Shown: piece by piece, positions 1 through 12,127 of the stretch
Layout: every line of letters starts with the position of its first letter
Numbering within the stretch: the first letter of the stretch is position 1
Source of the DNA: Branchiostoma floridae
Lineage: Eukaryota > Chordata > Leptocardii > Amphioxiformes > Branchiostomatidae
Direction: 5' to 3'
NCBI RefSeq assembly: GCF_000003815.2
Contig: NC_049981.1
Location: 12,177,058 to 12,241,057, forward strand
DNA: 64,000 nt
Position numbers and translations under genes: made by a program
The notes under the pieces: model-generated
What the model saw: the letters and a program-made list of their open reading frames with translations, nothing else
The model's database searches: none
What the model was told of the DNA's origin: nothing

Positions 1-55
1 TCAAGCAAGGATTATTACTAGTTCTATAGGCATGTGTATACTTTTTGCTGTGTAG

Positions 56-1778
56 TCCACAATCATTTCATACAGTATCTGGTTGTAAAGAGTTTATAAC
101 CCGGACAAATGGTTATAATCCTCCCTATATGGGCCCATTATTGCAGGATCACAAAGTCACAGCAGGGGTCCAGGTAAGGCATGACCTTTTCTTCTTTTGG
201 TTGTGTCAAAGGCTACTGATACGAAGCTATCTAGTAACTTCAACTTAACTATAATACATATGTATATTGGTATTAAGAACAAAGAAGCATACATAATCAT
301 ACATACATACAAGAGTACAATTGATATATGAAAAATATCAAAATAGGTGCTTTTAGTATCTACATATGCATCAATAAAATCAATTTTAATCCCAACCATA
401 AATACTGCTTAAATATTGATTATAACTATTACTGATGTTTATACAGCAGTTTAAAGGTGCAACAACAAAAACCATTGTCTCTCTAATGTTCAAAGTTTAG
501 GGGATCACATTTTTAAAGGGCATGTTTAAAGACCATGGTTTACACAGGGGTATTGACTGCATATATGGTCATCATAATTGGCATTGTGACTGGGACATCT
601 GATGATTAGATTAGATAAGACATGATACCACTGGATCAATATAAATGCATGGCATACTTTCAGCACGAGTTATTTAGAGCAGCATACCAAAAATACATTT
701 GCAAAGATACTAATCTTCATGAATTCTTCTTTCCTTGACCTTCAGTAATCAACATGATTCATGCTGTCTTTTTCTTACTTAATCTTCGTTACAATATAAA
801 ATTGATTACTCAAATCATCATACAAAATGAGTAAGAAATAATGAATGGTTTATGAGAATGAAAAGAGACCAGAGATCTTTTACATTTATGAAAGACAGAC
901 ACAGACCAACAAATGTCACCTTTTTTACGATAATTGAAATTGGTCACCCGAGCATAATGCCCATTGCATGCAGAAAGGTGATTAGAACGATTGAGGGACG
1001 CTAAACGACCGGCCTTCTTCCAAAAATTAACCAGGCTCACGGTATGGTGGGACCAGACGGTCAACCTACGCAGGAAAGACTGGCATTGACGTGCGTGCGG
1101 TTTGCAGGTACGTCATCGCTACAGGTGTGACAGGTAGTTAAGGTAATGAGGTGGAAGGAATAGTGCAGACGGGGAGAAAGTTCAACTGTAGGTAACAATG
1201 GGTAGAAAATTAATACGCCCTTCTTATACGACAACTTTGCTTGGGTGGGTTACTGTCATAGTGTGTTCACTTTCCCAAATTAAAGCTCAAAATTTCTTCT
1301 CACAATTATACATACATGTAATACAATGTCATAATATAATGTTATACAAGGTCAAAATATAATTTACGTTGTGTCTCTTGCATATCATTGTACAGCAACT
1401 ACTTTTATCAAAATGTATGTACATGCCCCAAGTCCTTATGCAAGCCCATATCTAGATCTACTATCGCTACAATACTATATGGGCAATATCATCTTTGCAC
1501 ATGGTTTGAAATTCAAATAAGCTCTGGGAATTCAACTGTCCATGACAGACAAAAGTATAGATTACAGCATGCCTTAAGGTAACGCAATGCATGTTTCATT
1601 AGACAAATTTTGTATGCACCTCACATGTGTGTATTCAAGACTAGTTAGTCACAATGGAGTGCTGGCCACTACTAGATCTATCGGCTGAACAAAATCATTT
1701 CCTTCTCCTTACAGAAGATACCACATCTTAAAGACGCCACTTGGATTTAAAAAAAAAAGAGGAACAACAATAGGATAA
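56..1778 (+). CDS. 3' end of an unidentified multi-exon gene (partial)
   Basis: Not recognised. Three plus-strand segments have good splice signals and open frames. Exon 56-173 follows ...gctgtgtag, ends in cag|gtaagg, and reads about 39 residues (including SGCKEFITRTNGYNPPY). Exon 1396-1578 follows ...cattgtacag, ends in aag|gtaacg, and reads 60 residues (including TIATILYGQYHLCTWF). Terminal exon 1715-1778 follows a strong pyrimidine tract ...ccttctccttacag and reads RYHILKTPLGFKKKRGTTIG then stop. Exons 1396-1578 and 1715-1778 join in phase (ag|a). Exon 56-173 ends in phase 0 while 1396-1578 needs phase 2. A 56-nt candidate at 1262-1317 (phase 0 to 2, open, donor acat|gtaata) would repair this, but its acceptor is weak. 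The product ends in a basic tail. The 5' part lies outside the window. No function is proposed. Confidence 0.45.
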
Positions 1779-4700
1779 GAAAGAGAAAGGGCTACGGATT
1801 AAAAAGAAGTGGGGCAACGACTCAAGAATGACCATACTGAATCTAATTGGCTCTGCCAAAATGAGAAAGTACTTCTGGAAACCTACAGATTATATTTCAC
1901 TACCTGTGGTGGGCATAAACTCAGCCCACCACCACATGTACACCAGTTGGGAAACATCAGTATGAAAAGTACATACAGTACAGTAATCACAAACCAACGC
2001 ACATCTGCGCCACATTATTAGCCCCACATGGGGATGCCACCAATTGGCAGGGTAATTTTACAGATGGTGAAAGGGTCAGAGTTTGTCCTACAGTGCTTTT
2101 TATCTTGCTCCGATAATTGTAGGGTACCTGTTTGCAGGATAATTGGGTGGTAAATCCTACATGCTTTATACACCCAGGTGTCGACCTAGATTGAGTGTAT
2201 ATGAAGTTGTCTATCTAGCTAGGGGCTTCCCAGGCCTTCTCAATTACTAAGTACTAAATCCTTTGGCATGGACCCTTCCAACACAAACATGTACATTGTA
2301 GTACATATACATGTAGCATCTCTAGCTTACACAATCTGGTACAGAATGCCATATATCATACTCTTATAACTGTCAGGTTTTTGAAATACCAATTTAAAGC
2401 GTTAGTTTAAATGAAAGCAAAAACTGTATTTTCTCACTTGTATACATTTCCTTGAACATACCATATAGTATGATATGCTGTTTAATAACAGGGTGCAGCA
2501 TTGTCTCTTGATGTAAAATATTTGTTTTACATGATTAGTATATATGATTATTACAAGCATGGCTTCTGTGAAATGCCCGAAACATAGATAAACCCACCAT
2601 CAATGAAATCTATTTGGAAAAAAAACATTGAAATCTTAATAGGTTTACTGTATCTATTTTGAAAAGTAACATTGACATCTCAACAGGTTAACTCTATACA
2701 CTCTAATACAGTATACCTGTCAGGTAACTCAGTTAACTGTATTTGTCTCTGTATAAATCAACACTTCAGTAAAACCATTATAAAAACACAAAGTCATCAA
2801 ATTGTTTCAAGGCAAGTTTCACAATGTATAATGTAAAGAAACACTCAAATTTTCGTCCACCTCCTGACTTGCATAATTAGTCTCAATCAGTCAATATTTG
2901 GAAAAACTTATCTAAAGCAGTAAAGGAAAGGTTACTCCGTGCTCCTGTCCCACGACATTTTTCACATAGTAGCTAACCAAGTAATCCCAGGAATTCGACA
3001 AGTTTCCTTTGAAATGTTGAAGAATGTGCGTCTTAAGGGACGTCGTTATGTTTTTATTTCCACCCTTTAGGCATTTATGAATACCAATGTATTGGACAGC
3101 CGGCAGAGGGAAGTCTGAAGGATACAAAGAGATAGAGCTGAATACGTGGGGTGTATAAACATCTCAGAATTCAGGCCAACTTATGTCTTCATAACATTGA
3201 AATGAAAGAAAATCTTTAAATCATGCATGCGTATATGAGTTTATTACAATTGGCTGTTTACAATGATGATTGCTAATTTGTAAATGTCAATTTCAAGAAA
3301 TAAAGGTGTTCATTTTCGAACACCATGACAAACTGGCCGTCAGCAAACTTTTCTTTAAACACAAAGTAAGTATGGTATATGTTTAAATGACAAGTCCAGT
3401 GTCCCGTTTGCCAACATCATCTGGTCCTCATCCGGAGCCCAACATCCACTCCAAAGGTTCTCGAAGATAAACAAACTGAAGAAGCGTAGATGCAATCTTG
3501 GAAGTAGAAACAAAGACAAGGATACAGTACAAAATCCCTACACTCAGACCCGAAGGACCTTTAGAAAGCCCTGCTTTATAACTTATTAGTTTGGAGGTCA
3601 GATTGTGATAACACAAAGTTTTGGACAAAATGTGAAGACCGATGTGGTTTTCAGTTTGACTTGAGTTGACTGCATTAGTCATTTAGTGCATAGGCCATTA
3701 CTATTCCAAATACAGGCTGTTTTGAAATGCCAGACCGGCACGCATCCTTGGGCAATTTCACTACCGGATTCAAGTTCCACCACCTGGACAATTCCGTTAC
3801 AAAATCCTTTGATTTGCCCAGGAAATATTGTAATCCAGTAGCGACAATTTCCCATGACTTGACACCATTGTACGCTCCAAACCAGCCTGCAGGTGCAGTC
3901 TAAAGTATGTGCATATCATCCACAGTGTTGAATGCCCTCGGCCCGCCAATATTTTCCTAAGGCTTTGTAGATGCGGAACAAAGATATGCGTTTTGCCATG
4001 TATGGTCTGGTGCCAGAGATAGGCGTCAGTGATAAGAGAGGGGTGGATTTTTGGCTTCCCTTGTAGCATAATCTCTTCATTCCTTCTCTAGGCTACCTCA
4101 TATCTCTCAGGGACAGAGGCCTACAAGCAAGTGATAAGAAAGATGCAATGCCATCCTCATTATAACTTTGGGAGAGAAGCAATTTGTAAAACAGATGGTG
4201 TAACCATCAGTCCTTCAGATGCACTTATAGTAATCAAATGAGTCAAAATCATGTCTATTACGGAAAAACGTTAGAAAATTTTTTATGCAGAAAAGGATAG
4301 CAAAATATCAAAAAAAGAAAGCTGCCAAATATTGAACTTGACCTTTGTTTTCCTTGCCCCTACCTACATGTACCTATGTACATGGATAATAAGGATCCAT
4401 CTATAACTAGTGATGGCGGCTCTGTGGCAAAAGGTCACTAGTAAAATGTACTGCGTCTGTACAGAATATACATGCAGTTACTTTTTTTCTTGTAAATTCT
4501 ACAGACGTTATTGTTTGCTGACATAGTTATGCCCACTTGTCTTTCAGCCACTGCTATATTTAAACCAGTGTCTAGGTCTTTTTAATAAAATGTGATTATG
4601 TATGTTTGGGATTGTAACAACAAGGATTTTATGGAATGTTATTCTTGGCGCATTTCATGTGACATTTATAATGTCATTTGCCATGTCAAGGACCAATAAA

Positions 4701-7120
4701 GCTGAATCTTCTAAAATTATGCTGGCAACTGATACACAAATGGCACTGGAAAAATCTTGGCAAAGGTTCTAGATGTAATGATTAATCATTAATGCTTTGC
4801 AATGAAATCATTTTCCAGAATGTTCCTGTAACTCCTATTCAAGTGTCCACACATTCTTTCTAGGCAACATAAACCAATGGAAACATGTACGGGAAGGCCT
4901 GAGATCTTCATTTAAATCCCCAACCTACCTGACCCCAAAACAGGACACATCCAAATCCAAACTGAACTTTAATTCACACACTGCAGAACAGTGTGCAATT
5001 AAACAGCCATAAAATATCTCAACAGGACAGAAAAACAGGAAACGATAAATAAGACGTTACCTGAAGTTTAACGAATGCCAGTTTACTACCAGGACAGGGT
5101 GTTTATGGTGCTCATTGTTGCTGGCCAGGTGGTGTCTATCATTTTGTTGTGAGTTTTTCCAGATTGGGACCGTATCTACAGGGAACACTTGTAGGATAAT
5201 CTCCGCTATCAGGACATGATCAGTCTGTGTCTACAAGTTGGACACTTCAGTGTTCTGCTTGCCTAATGAACTTTCCACACCGAAATGTCTCCTGTCAAGT
5301 AACATTTTTAACTTTACTATTGTGAAATTTTCGAGAACATTCTTGTGTGTTTGAAAAAAACAACTCAATAAGGCCTGGGCGGTAGTCTTGATAATTGGTA
5401 TGTGGATATGTCTTGATGAGACCTTGACATTAATAGATTCTGGGCCCCCTAACAGTTTATCATGGTATTGCAGTGGAGCTTTCCGTTTTGACACCTTGTG
5501 GTTTGAAATATAGATTCTTGTGAGTTTGGGTGGAAGACAGCTCTTGGGCATTGGAAGAAGAGACATACTTTTGAGCCCCCTAGCAGCTTGTTCTTGAACT
5601 GGGCAGTCTTCATGGTCAGATTCAGAGTTCAAGATTTGAATCAGTATCCAACCTTCAAGGCATCACCTTCTACAGAGTTTAATCACTTGAAGTTCAACAA
5701 TTTGTTATAACTCATAATTTGTCCTTTGGAAGCAAAGATTGGTATGACCTTCAAGTACATTCCCAGACTGCCCTGGACTAAAAAAGACAACATTTTTCCT
5801 TCTGCAACCTTCCAGACATCAAACTCCAGCTCCTAACTCATGAGTGCTGTAAACAGGCAGCGGAAGCCTGTGGTCGTGCTTTAACAAGTGGGCCCTTCCT
5901 CGCAAGGGGCGGATATTTATTTGAAAAATCCCCAGACGTACACATTAACATGTCTCCCACGTACTGTAAAATATTTGACCTTCAAGCACTGTAAATGACA
6001 GTCACACTGACATAAAACATCAAGGCTCCAAAGAGCTAGGGCTGACTTAAAACTGATTTGGTATAATGATAAAGAAGCAAACTGCGGCTAGTTATGCTAT
6101 AAAACATCAGTAATGGCTCTTTTTGATGTGTACTAATTAAGGATTCAGCTACAGTACGTACTACTATAACTGTGAACATTACTGTTTCAAATTTTGAAAT
6201 ACTGGTACAGAAATGGGTTTCAAGATTTCCATAACGTTTCAATAAATGAATGAAGACGTGTTGAGGATATGTTATAAAACCAGGAATCCTAAGAAGCTGA
6301 CATCCTTCCACAGAGAACTCTGCCTGTGGTTTTAACGATCCAAATCTACCATAGGTCACAAAATGTCACATGTCTGAAACAAGCAAAACACCAAACCTAA
6401 AAGTCAACTGGTGAGAGCTGTTCGACAGGAAGGGGTAGGTGGGGATGCAGACCACTTTAGCCAAGGCATTGTCCATTGACAATATTTGGACATTGTTAGA
6501 AAATAAAGACAGCTTCTATTTTAATGTCCAAGCAGATGTTTCGGCTGTGGGTGTAATAAAAAGCCAGTTAGGAAACTTTAAGATTTACCTCGCCAACATC
6601 TCCTTGGAGATGTCTTCTATTCCACATAATAATGCTTGTTTGTGTCCTGAGCCATCCAGTCATCAACATGAAGAAGATATAGTGAAATGTTGAGTCATCT
6701 TTTTCTGTTGGGCGCAGTCCAACTTTTTCATCATGCTATTTACAAACAGGGCTGTCTCAAGGACCTGTCCTTCTATCCCAGCATAGAAATGAACTTTAAG
6801 CTTAAAATGACAGATTTAACATAGAAAAACAGCATGATCTCACAAACGATGAGTGAGACAGAAAAAAAATATAAAACTGGAGACAGCTCTATGTTCCAAT
6901 ATTGAAAAGTTTTGGAAGGGACATAGCAGCTTCTAGTTCTAGAAAACAACATTTGCATAGGAGCCAGAATCACACAATTTGGTACTTCCTCCTCAAAACC
7001 ACAAACAAATCAATTGTCCCTTCATGCTGAGCTAGACTGACATGGGCTTCACTGATTCAGCAACTGGCCTGGTTTCAAATCCTCTACAGTATATCATAAC
7101 ACACTGACTGCCCTCCTTAC
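1779..7120. other. Mostly non-coding stretch with one candidate minus exon
   Basis: AT-rich DNA without convincing long coding regions. Short open frames occur on both strands but lack flanking splice signals or recognisable motifs. Examples are the minus frame 5632-5231 (133 codons) and the minus frame 3682-3428. The only segment listed separately is the candidate terminal exon at 3114-2912. Confidence 0.5.
2912..3114 (-). CDS. Candidate terminal exon of an unidentified minus-strand gene
   Basis: Reading the minus strand, a long pyrimidine-rich tract (ctctatctctttgtatcc) ending in ttcag precedes position 3114. After two bases completing a split codon, an open frame of about 67 residues (starting FPLPAVQYIGIHKCLKGG and ending VTFPLLL) runs to a stop at 2912. 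The acceptor is strong and the composition protein-like, but a frame of this length can occur by chance in AT-rich intron sequence. No domain is recognised. It could be the 3' end of the gene suggested by the candidate exons at 7.1, 8.1 and 11.7 kb. Confidence 0.25.
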
Positions 7121-7222
7121 AGGAACAGGAAAGCTGTGTTTCTTCCTCCTTATGGCCTGATTTATGTGGCAGAAGGACACACCAGGGACTTCTGACATCC
7201 TGACCAAACATCCGGACACTAG
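7121..7222 (-). CDS. Candidate internal exon, unidentified minus-strand gene
   Basis: On the minus strand an acceptor (cccctgccatccccag) precedes 7222 and a consensus donor (gttcct|gtaagg) follows 7121. This gives a 102-nt segment open in phase 0 (34 codons, starting LVSGCLVRMSEVPGVSF). It is phase-compatible with one of the two frames of the candidate exon at 8221-8118. A different minus frame across the same place is open to a stop at 7032, so frame choice is uncertain. No recognised domain. Confidence 0.25.
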
Positions 7223-8117
7223 CTGGGGATGGCAGGGGAGTCACTATCTCTGCCCATATACTGACATGACAAGCAACTCTTCTGAATAGCTGAAAATTAT
7301 CAGGGACATCTCAAATTAACCCTTGGCTTTATTCGGTTCCAATGTGTCTGTAGAAATTATGTTTTACTTCATTGTCTCATAGCTGTGCGATGGCCTCTAG
7401 GCAGAAGAATCTGTGCTAATTACTGAAAAGCACATAGAAAGTAATGGTGGCAATTGGTATATATACTGCCAGTCCGTAGCAAGCTAATACCCTGACAACT
7501 TTATCAAAAGACTCAAAATATAGACCCATCGCATAGTCAATGGAGAAAAACCTTTCTTTGAAAAACTCAGGGCTGACTACCACGTCCAGGACAAAAGATA
7601 TAAAACTTGGAATCTCTGCTGCAGTAGCAAGAAAGGTTGCTAGGGGGCCCATTATCAACCTTGACCTTCATCTTCCCACATACCAAATATCACAAAACAT
7701 CCAGTGGCTCTTAAGTTCTGACAACAAATATTGGGAAACACAGAGACACACACAAACATACACACAAACCCAAAATAACACCCCCATTTTTCATGGAGGC
7801 AATGTTATAACAAGGTTGCACAATAGTTGACTGTCCTGCTTTTGTTTACTATCAATAACACCAGTAATTGACAGACAGCTGTCAATCACCAGTAATGAAG
7901 TGAACTGAATTAACCTACTCATTCCTAGTCCAATAAAACAGGGGGTAGATTTTAATTATGCACTGTCTGGGTACATATAAGTGATACACAACAACTTAGT
8001 ATGCAAGACAAGCCCCTTATTTCCTGGTTTGTTTTGACACAGCATTATCTGTATTTTTCAAGGTTAACCTTGTATAAAAAGGAAATATAGAATTGTAGAA
8101 TCAGTAAACAAACTCAC

Positions 8118-8221
8118 CTTTGGAAGAGAGATGATCCCAAATCTGAAACCTCCAACAGTTGGTGGTGTTTTCCCTCTGTCCGGGATTTCCAGAGGATTAG
8201 GGAACTGGTTGGTCTTGTTTC
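8118..8221 (-). CDS. Candidate internal exon, unidentified minus-strand gene
   Basis: This is the best splice-bounded minus-strand segment in the first 20 kb. The acceptor is tgcctctgtag before 8221 and the donor is caaag|gtgagt after 8118, giving 104 nt. Two frames are open. One enters in phase 1 and reads NKTNQFPNPLEIPDRGKT and so on to IISLPK. The other enters in phase 0 and reads ETRPTSSLILWKSRTEGK and so on. The first exits in phase 0 and could join the candidate exon at 7222-7121. I do not recognise the protein. Confidence 0.35.
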
Positions 8222-8691
8222 CTACAGAGGCAGGCAAAGGAAAAACGCATTGATGCATTTCCCGCATTGAGGCTGGATGAGTCACATGGTTGATCTTTGA
8301 TCCATCATGAATAGTACAACAGCAGTGCCCACAGGGAAGATTGGCCTGGCTTGGGGACGGAGCAGTAACTGTTGTTTGGGGGAGGATGTTGTGTCAAGGC
8401 TGTTTCATTTGGCAACAAGAGAGGGGGTCGTTCAGAAAGCTACATAAATTTTCAGGCAGGTGAAAGAAAGGTACAAGATTTAGCTTGACTTCATTTTGAC
8501 TGGCATATAAATTTACACTTTCATTTCAGAATCCAATCCAATTTAGAGAGACTGGCAAAGTCTTCTTGTTGGCAGACCATTTTTCCCCTGCTGTGAGCCT
8601 TCCATAGTTGTAATGTTTGTAGCAAATATGTAAATATAAGACATTGGAACTTATACGTTATAGCAACTTAAGCAAGGAGTGAACAACTACA

Positions 8692-9192
8692 TACAGTCAA
8701 ACCTGTCCAAGACGACCACCCGGGGGACCGGGGGAAAGCGGTCGATTTGGACAGGTGGTCGCTGAGAAGAGTATCGACTCAAAACATGCCCGATGCAAAG
8801 TATAAATGGTTTCTGTTGTGTTTAATGGCAAATAGCAGACACACTGAACGCATGTAAAGAAGCGAGGTCTTTAACCCACCCATTGACCACCACCATCTCT
8901 ATTCGAAACATAACATTGTAATGGCAGTCAAAATCCGACGCAAACTGGCCGGTTTTGGCACAAAATCGCGCTAGTAATCATCAAAAATCGATGAAAACCT
9001 CAATTTTGAAAATGATGCGGTCGTTATGGGTCCCAATTTGGGCCGGTCGCGGTCGCGTTGGCCAGGTGGTCGTTGAGAAAAGGTCGCTTAATGCTTACGT
9101 CAATGGGGAAAAAAATCGGGACCGAGAAAAAGCGGTCGAAATGGCCAGGTGGTCGCTGAGAAGAGGTGGTCGCTCGGGCAGGTTTGACTGTA
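8692..9192. mobile_element. MITE-like element, TIR tacagtcaaacctg
   Basis: A 501-bp segment is bounded by inverted copies of tacagtcaaacctg (8692-8705 and, reversed, 9179-9192). The similarity extends inward through g/accacc-type motifs. The interior repeats ggtcg/ggacaggtggtcgctgagaa-type words, so each end contains several subterminal copies. The open frame at 8955-9299 overlaps these subterminal repeats and is probably not a gene. No transposase frame is present, so it is non-autonomous. Similar ends occur at 9824-10029 and 39839-39935. Confidence 0.7.
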
Positions 9193-9823
9193 TCTGCTTA
9201 CACCCTGAATGCTTAACAAGTCTTTGGCTACCATTTCTATTGGCAAACCAAGTTGTAAACAACATTTCTTCAACAGAGCCCTGGGTCAGTCATGGTTAAA
9301 TGCTCCATTTGGCAATGACCTGGTTGGAAAAGGTGCCAAGCACTGACCTTCGACCTAACGCATACAAAACGACACTTCATCCCATGAATAAGTACGCTCT
9401 AAGCTTAATACAACATGAATATACTAGCATCCAATTACACTGGAAATTGTAGTCTTGCATCTACTACATGTAGATCAATTAGAGTGTTATCCAAGAAACC
9501 AACTTTGCGATGCCAGAAGAGTTGAAAACTGTCACATCTGTGCTGTGTGCCAGACAGAAAACAGAAGATTGGCAGGGTGACTACATCCACCCCCTGCATT
9601 TCTGAGTGCCAACAGTTGCAGGAAGCAGACGCACTGGGGACAAGACTGTGTGGAAAGGTCTTAGACTATCAGGGGACATCTGAGGCGCAAGCATGGCTAA
9701 CCCTAGCAAGATGGGGAAAAACAGACGATAAACCAGATACATGTAGTGAGTGAGTCATTAGCTGTGGAGCAGGGATGGGGAAAACATAAGGAAATGCCTC
9801 TGGAAGTAGAAGTGGAAAGGAAA

Positions 9824-10029
9824 TACACTATCAAACCTGACAAAAAAGACTTCATGGGACTGATAAAATATGGTTTATATGGACAGGTGGTCACTATGGA
9901 TAGGAATCTTTATCATGAGGTTTAATGCCTGTGTAAATGGGAAAATGTATCTAAGGATAATCAAAAACATTAGCCAGGTGGTCCTTATGTAGAGGTGGTC
10001 ACTTGTATCTAGTAGGTTTGACTGCAGTA
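9824..10029. mobile_element. Diverged copy of the tacagtcaaacctg element
   Basis: The left end reads tacactatcaaacctg and the right end is aggtttgactgcagta, the inverted form of the same terminus seen at 8692. The interior shares ggacaggtggtcact and ccaggtggtcctta words. About 206 bp, no coding frame. Family membership rests on shared termini and subterminal motifs. Confidence 0.55.
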
Positions 10030-11698
10030 TCAAGTAGTGTCTTCAAAAATAAAAAAAAATTAGGATATGTAAAACAATACGTGTACATGTACATGTACCT
10101 TTGACTCCTAAGCTATATATAAATGATGCAACTAAGGTGTGAATCTGATAGACAATAGCTGTATTATTAACACTGGGTATCCATTGTGTGATACTTTAAA
10201 TGTCATCCAGGTGTGCAGGTAGGTGTATGACATCATCTGGTTTAATATGGCCTTGAAAATGACACTTTTCATTTATTCCCTCTGATACCTTTGTATCAAA
10301 TGTCACTATGTCAATGTATGAGTAACAATGTGAGTTTTGTTTACCATTCTAACGTATAACCATAATTCATTTGAAGTTGGGAAAACATTTTAATACATGT
10401 AAATCAGACTTTCAAATCAAAAACATGTACATGTACTATATATTGTATAGTACAACTTGTACAACATAACGTACACAAATGTATATGTTGTACTTTCTGT
10501 GCCAGTCTTTTACCTGGTACCAAGTTTTGAGGGTTCAGCTTGGATGGTAGGTGACAACTATCCAAACAAACTTTCAGATATCCAATCTCACTTGGGCCTC
10601 ATATCAATTAACATCTATAGAATATGACTCCTCCGCGACAGCTCCAACCTAAACAAAAGCCAACACTCTCTAATGATGCAGCCAAAAATGTGCATCCACT
10701 GTAGGGGCCTGGGAGAGTGAGTAATAACATAAACTGGGACGGACATTGATACCGCTGGCTGTTCCAAAGGTGCAGCCATCCACAGCTGCCCACTCCATGG
10801 CCTAATGCTTGCTGTTGACAAGAAAGCAAACAGAAAATATCCCTCCCACACTTTGTCTGTCATCCCCATCAAACAGGGGCTGTTATTGGAAAGGTCCACT
10901 TTTGGGCAGGGGGGATAAATGCTTTCCACATTTACTAGTCCAATTACTGAATTAGACAACAGGGCTACCATTACTATGGTTTCTGAAGATAATGTGACCT
11001 GAATAATCATACATTGAAGTTTTAAACACCGGTTGTTCTGGGCTGTCTCAAGGACTCGAGCCAAGTCCCAGGATTAAAATTTGCTTACTGGGACAGACAA
11101 AATTTCACTCAGTCCAACCAATACATCTGAAATTCATGACATGAAACATATGAAAATTTATTTTTATAAGCTTTAAGGACAGATTCAACAATGAAAATTA
11201 ACAACATAGGCTCCCAAATTGTAAGTGACACTTGTTCAGGCATACTCTGTAGATGCCACACTCATTGTTGGGAATGATGCTGCCAGGTGCAAAGTGTATT
11301 AAAGTATTTATAATATCATATTCTACCCTTCAAAGATTCGATGCACAAAATTACTAGCTTTCAGGTCCTGGATACTACGACTATAGAGAAGGAAGTGCTA
11401 TGCAAGAACGGTAATGGCTTGTTTGCTCAAAGCATCACAGGTTGGCACCTGTAGACATGCTTGAAGAACAATAGGAAAGTTGGCCCATTTTTTTCAGATT
11501 AAGTACTCAGAATTACTAGTTCTTCTTCTTTTTCTTTGGTGAGACTCAAAGCGTAAGATTTGAGATGAAGTTATCAAAGTGTTCAGCTCCCCCCTTTTAT
11601 CTTTCCATAGATGGACAGTTCCTTTGCCTGCTGGTCAGTTTTGTTTCCCACCTGCCTTTAGGCATGAATCAAAGACTTCCTGTCCAGTATCACCTTAC

Positions 11699-11776
11699 CC
11701 TCCTGCCCTGGCACAAAAATTCCAAATATGGGGGGCTCTTAGGGGTGAACCAAGGGTCTGGGGAACTCAGCTGGAA
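11699..11776 (-). CDS. Candidate internal exon, unidentified minus-strand gene
   Basis: On the minus strand a pyrimidine-rich acceptor (ttacttctttattgatag) precedes 11776. A 78-nt segment follows, open only in the frame FQLSSPDPWFTPKSPPYL and onward, ending at a donor (cagg agg|gtaagg) at 11699. No domain is recognised. The plus strand is also open over this stretch (11565-11794), which lowers the weight of the evidence. It could be an upstream exon of the gene suggested by 8221-8118. Confidence 0.25.
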
Positions 11777-11949
11777 CTATCAATAAAGAAGTAAGCAAGA
11801 TTTTACATTCGATCAGTAGTACCATTCAACAACTTCCCTTACAATTTTCAAAAGCTGTATGATTGCTTACAAGGTTAGAAAATCGAAACAGAGACAGCAT
11901 TAGTTTTATGAATTTTTCCGGTTGTTTAAGATTTAGGAAAAATATATAC

Positions 11950-12127
11950 TACAGTAGAAGCCGTTTAATTGCACTCCCCATTAGCCAGCACATTTTGTGC
12001 AATTGTCCGGATGGTGCAACAAAGCAAGGTCATTCAGCTGGACCGCATCACTATGGGTCTTGGGGACTCTGTGCAATTAACAGAAGTGCGCAGTTATCCA
12101 TTGTGAAATTAACTGGCTCCTACTGTA
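11950..12127. mobile_element. Short MITE-like inverted-repeat element
   Basis: 178 bp with imperfect terminal inverted repeats. The left end is tacagtagaagccgtttaat and the right end, read in reverse complement, is tacagtaggagccagttaat. Both ends continue into ttgcac words. No coding capacity. The ends resemble those of small non-autonomous DNA transposons. Confidence 0.65.

Noticed and set aside
5231-5632. 133-codon minus frame
   Set aside because: No domain or splice context; composition looks like repeat-derived intron DNA.
7416-7658. 80-codon minus frame with hydrophobic segments
   Set aside because: Protein-like, but I could not place splice sites or a family; it may be a dispersed repeat.
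8955-9299. 114-codon plus frame rich in Arg and Gly
   Set aside because: It overlaps the repeated subterminal words of a MITE-like element.
10615-11064. 149-codon minus frame
   Set aside because: It lacks recognisable motifs or convincing paired splice sites, and another minus frame is also open.
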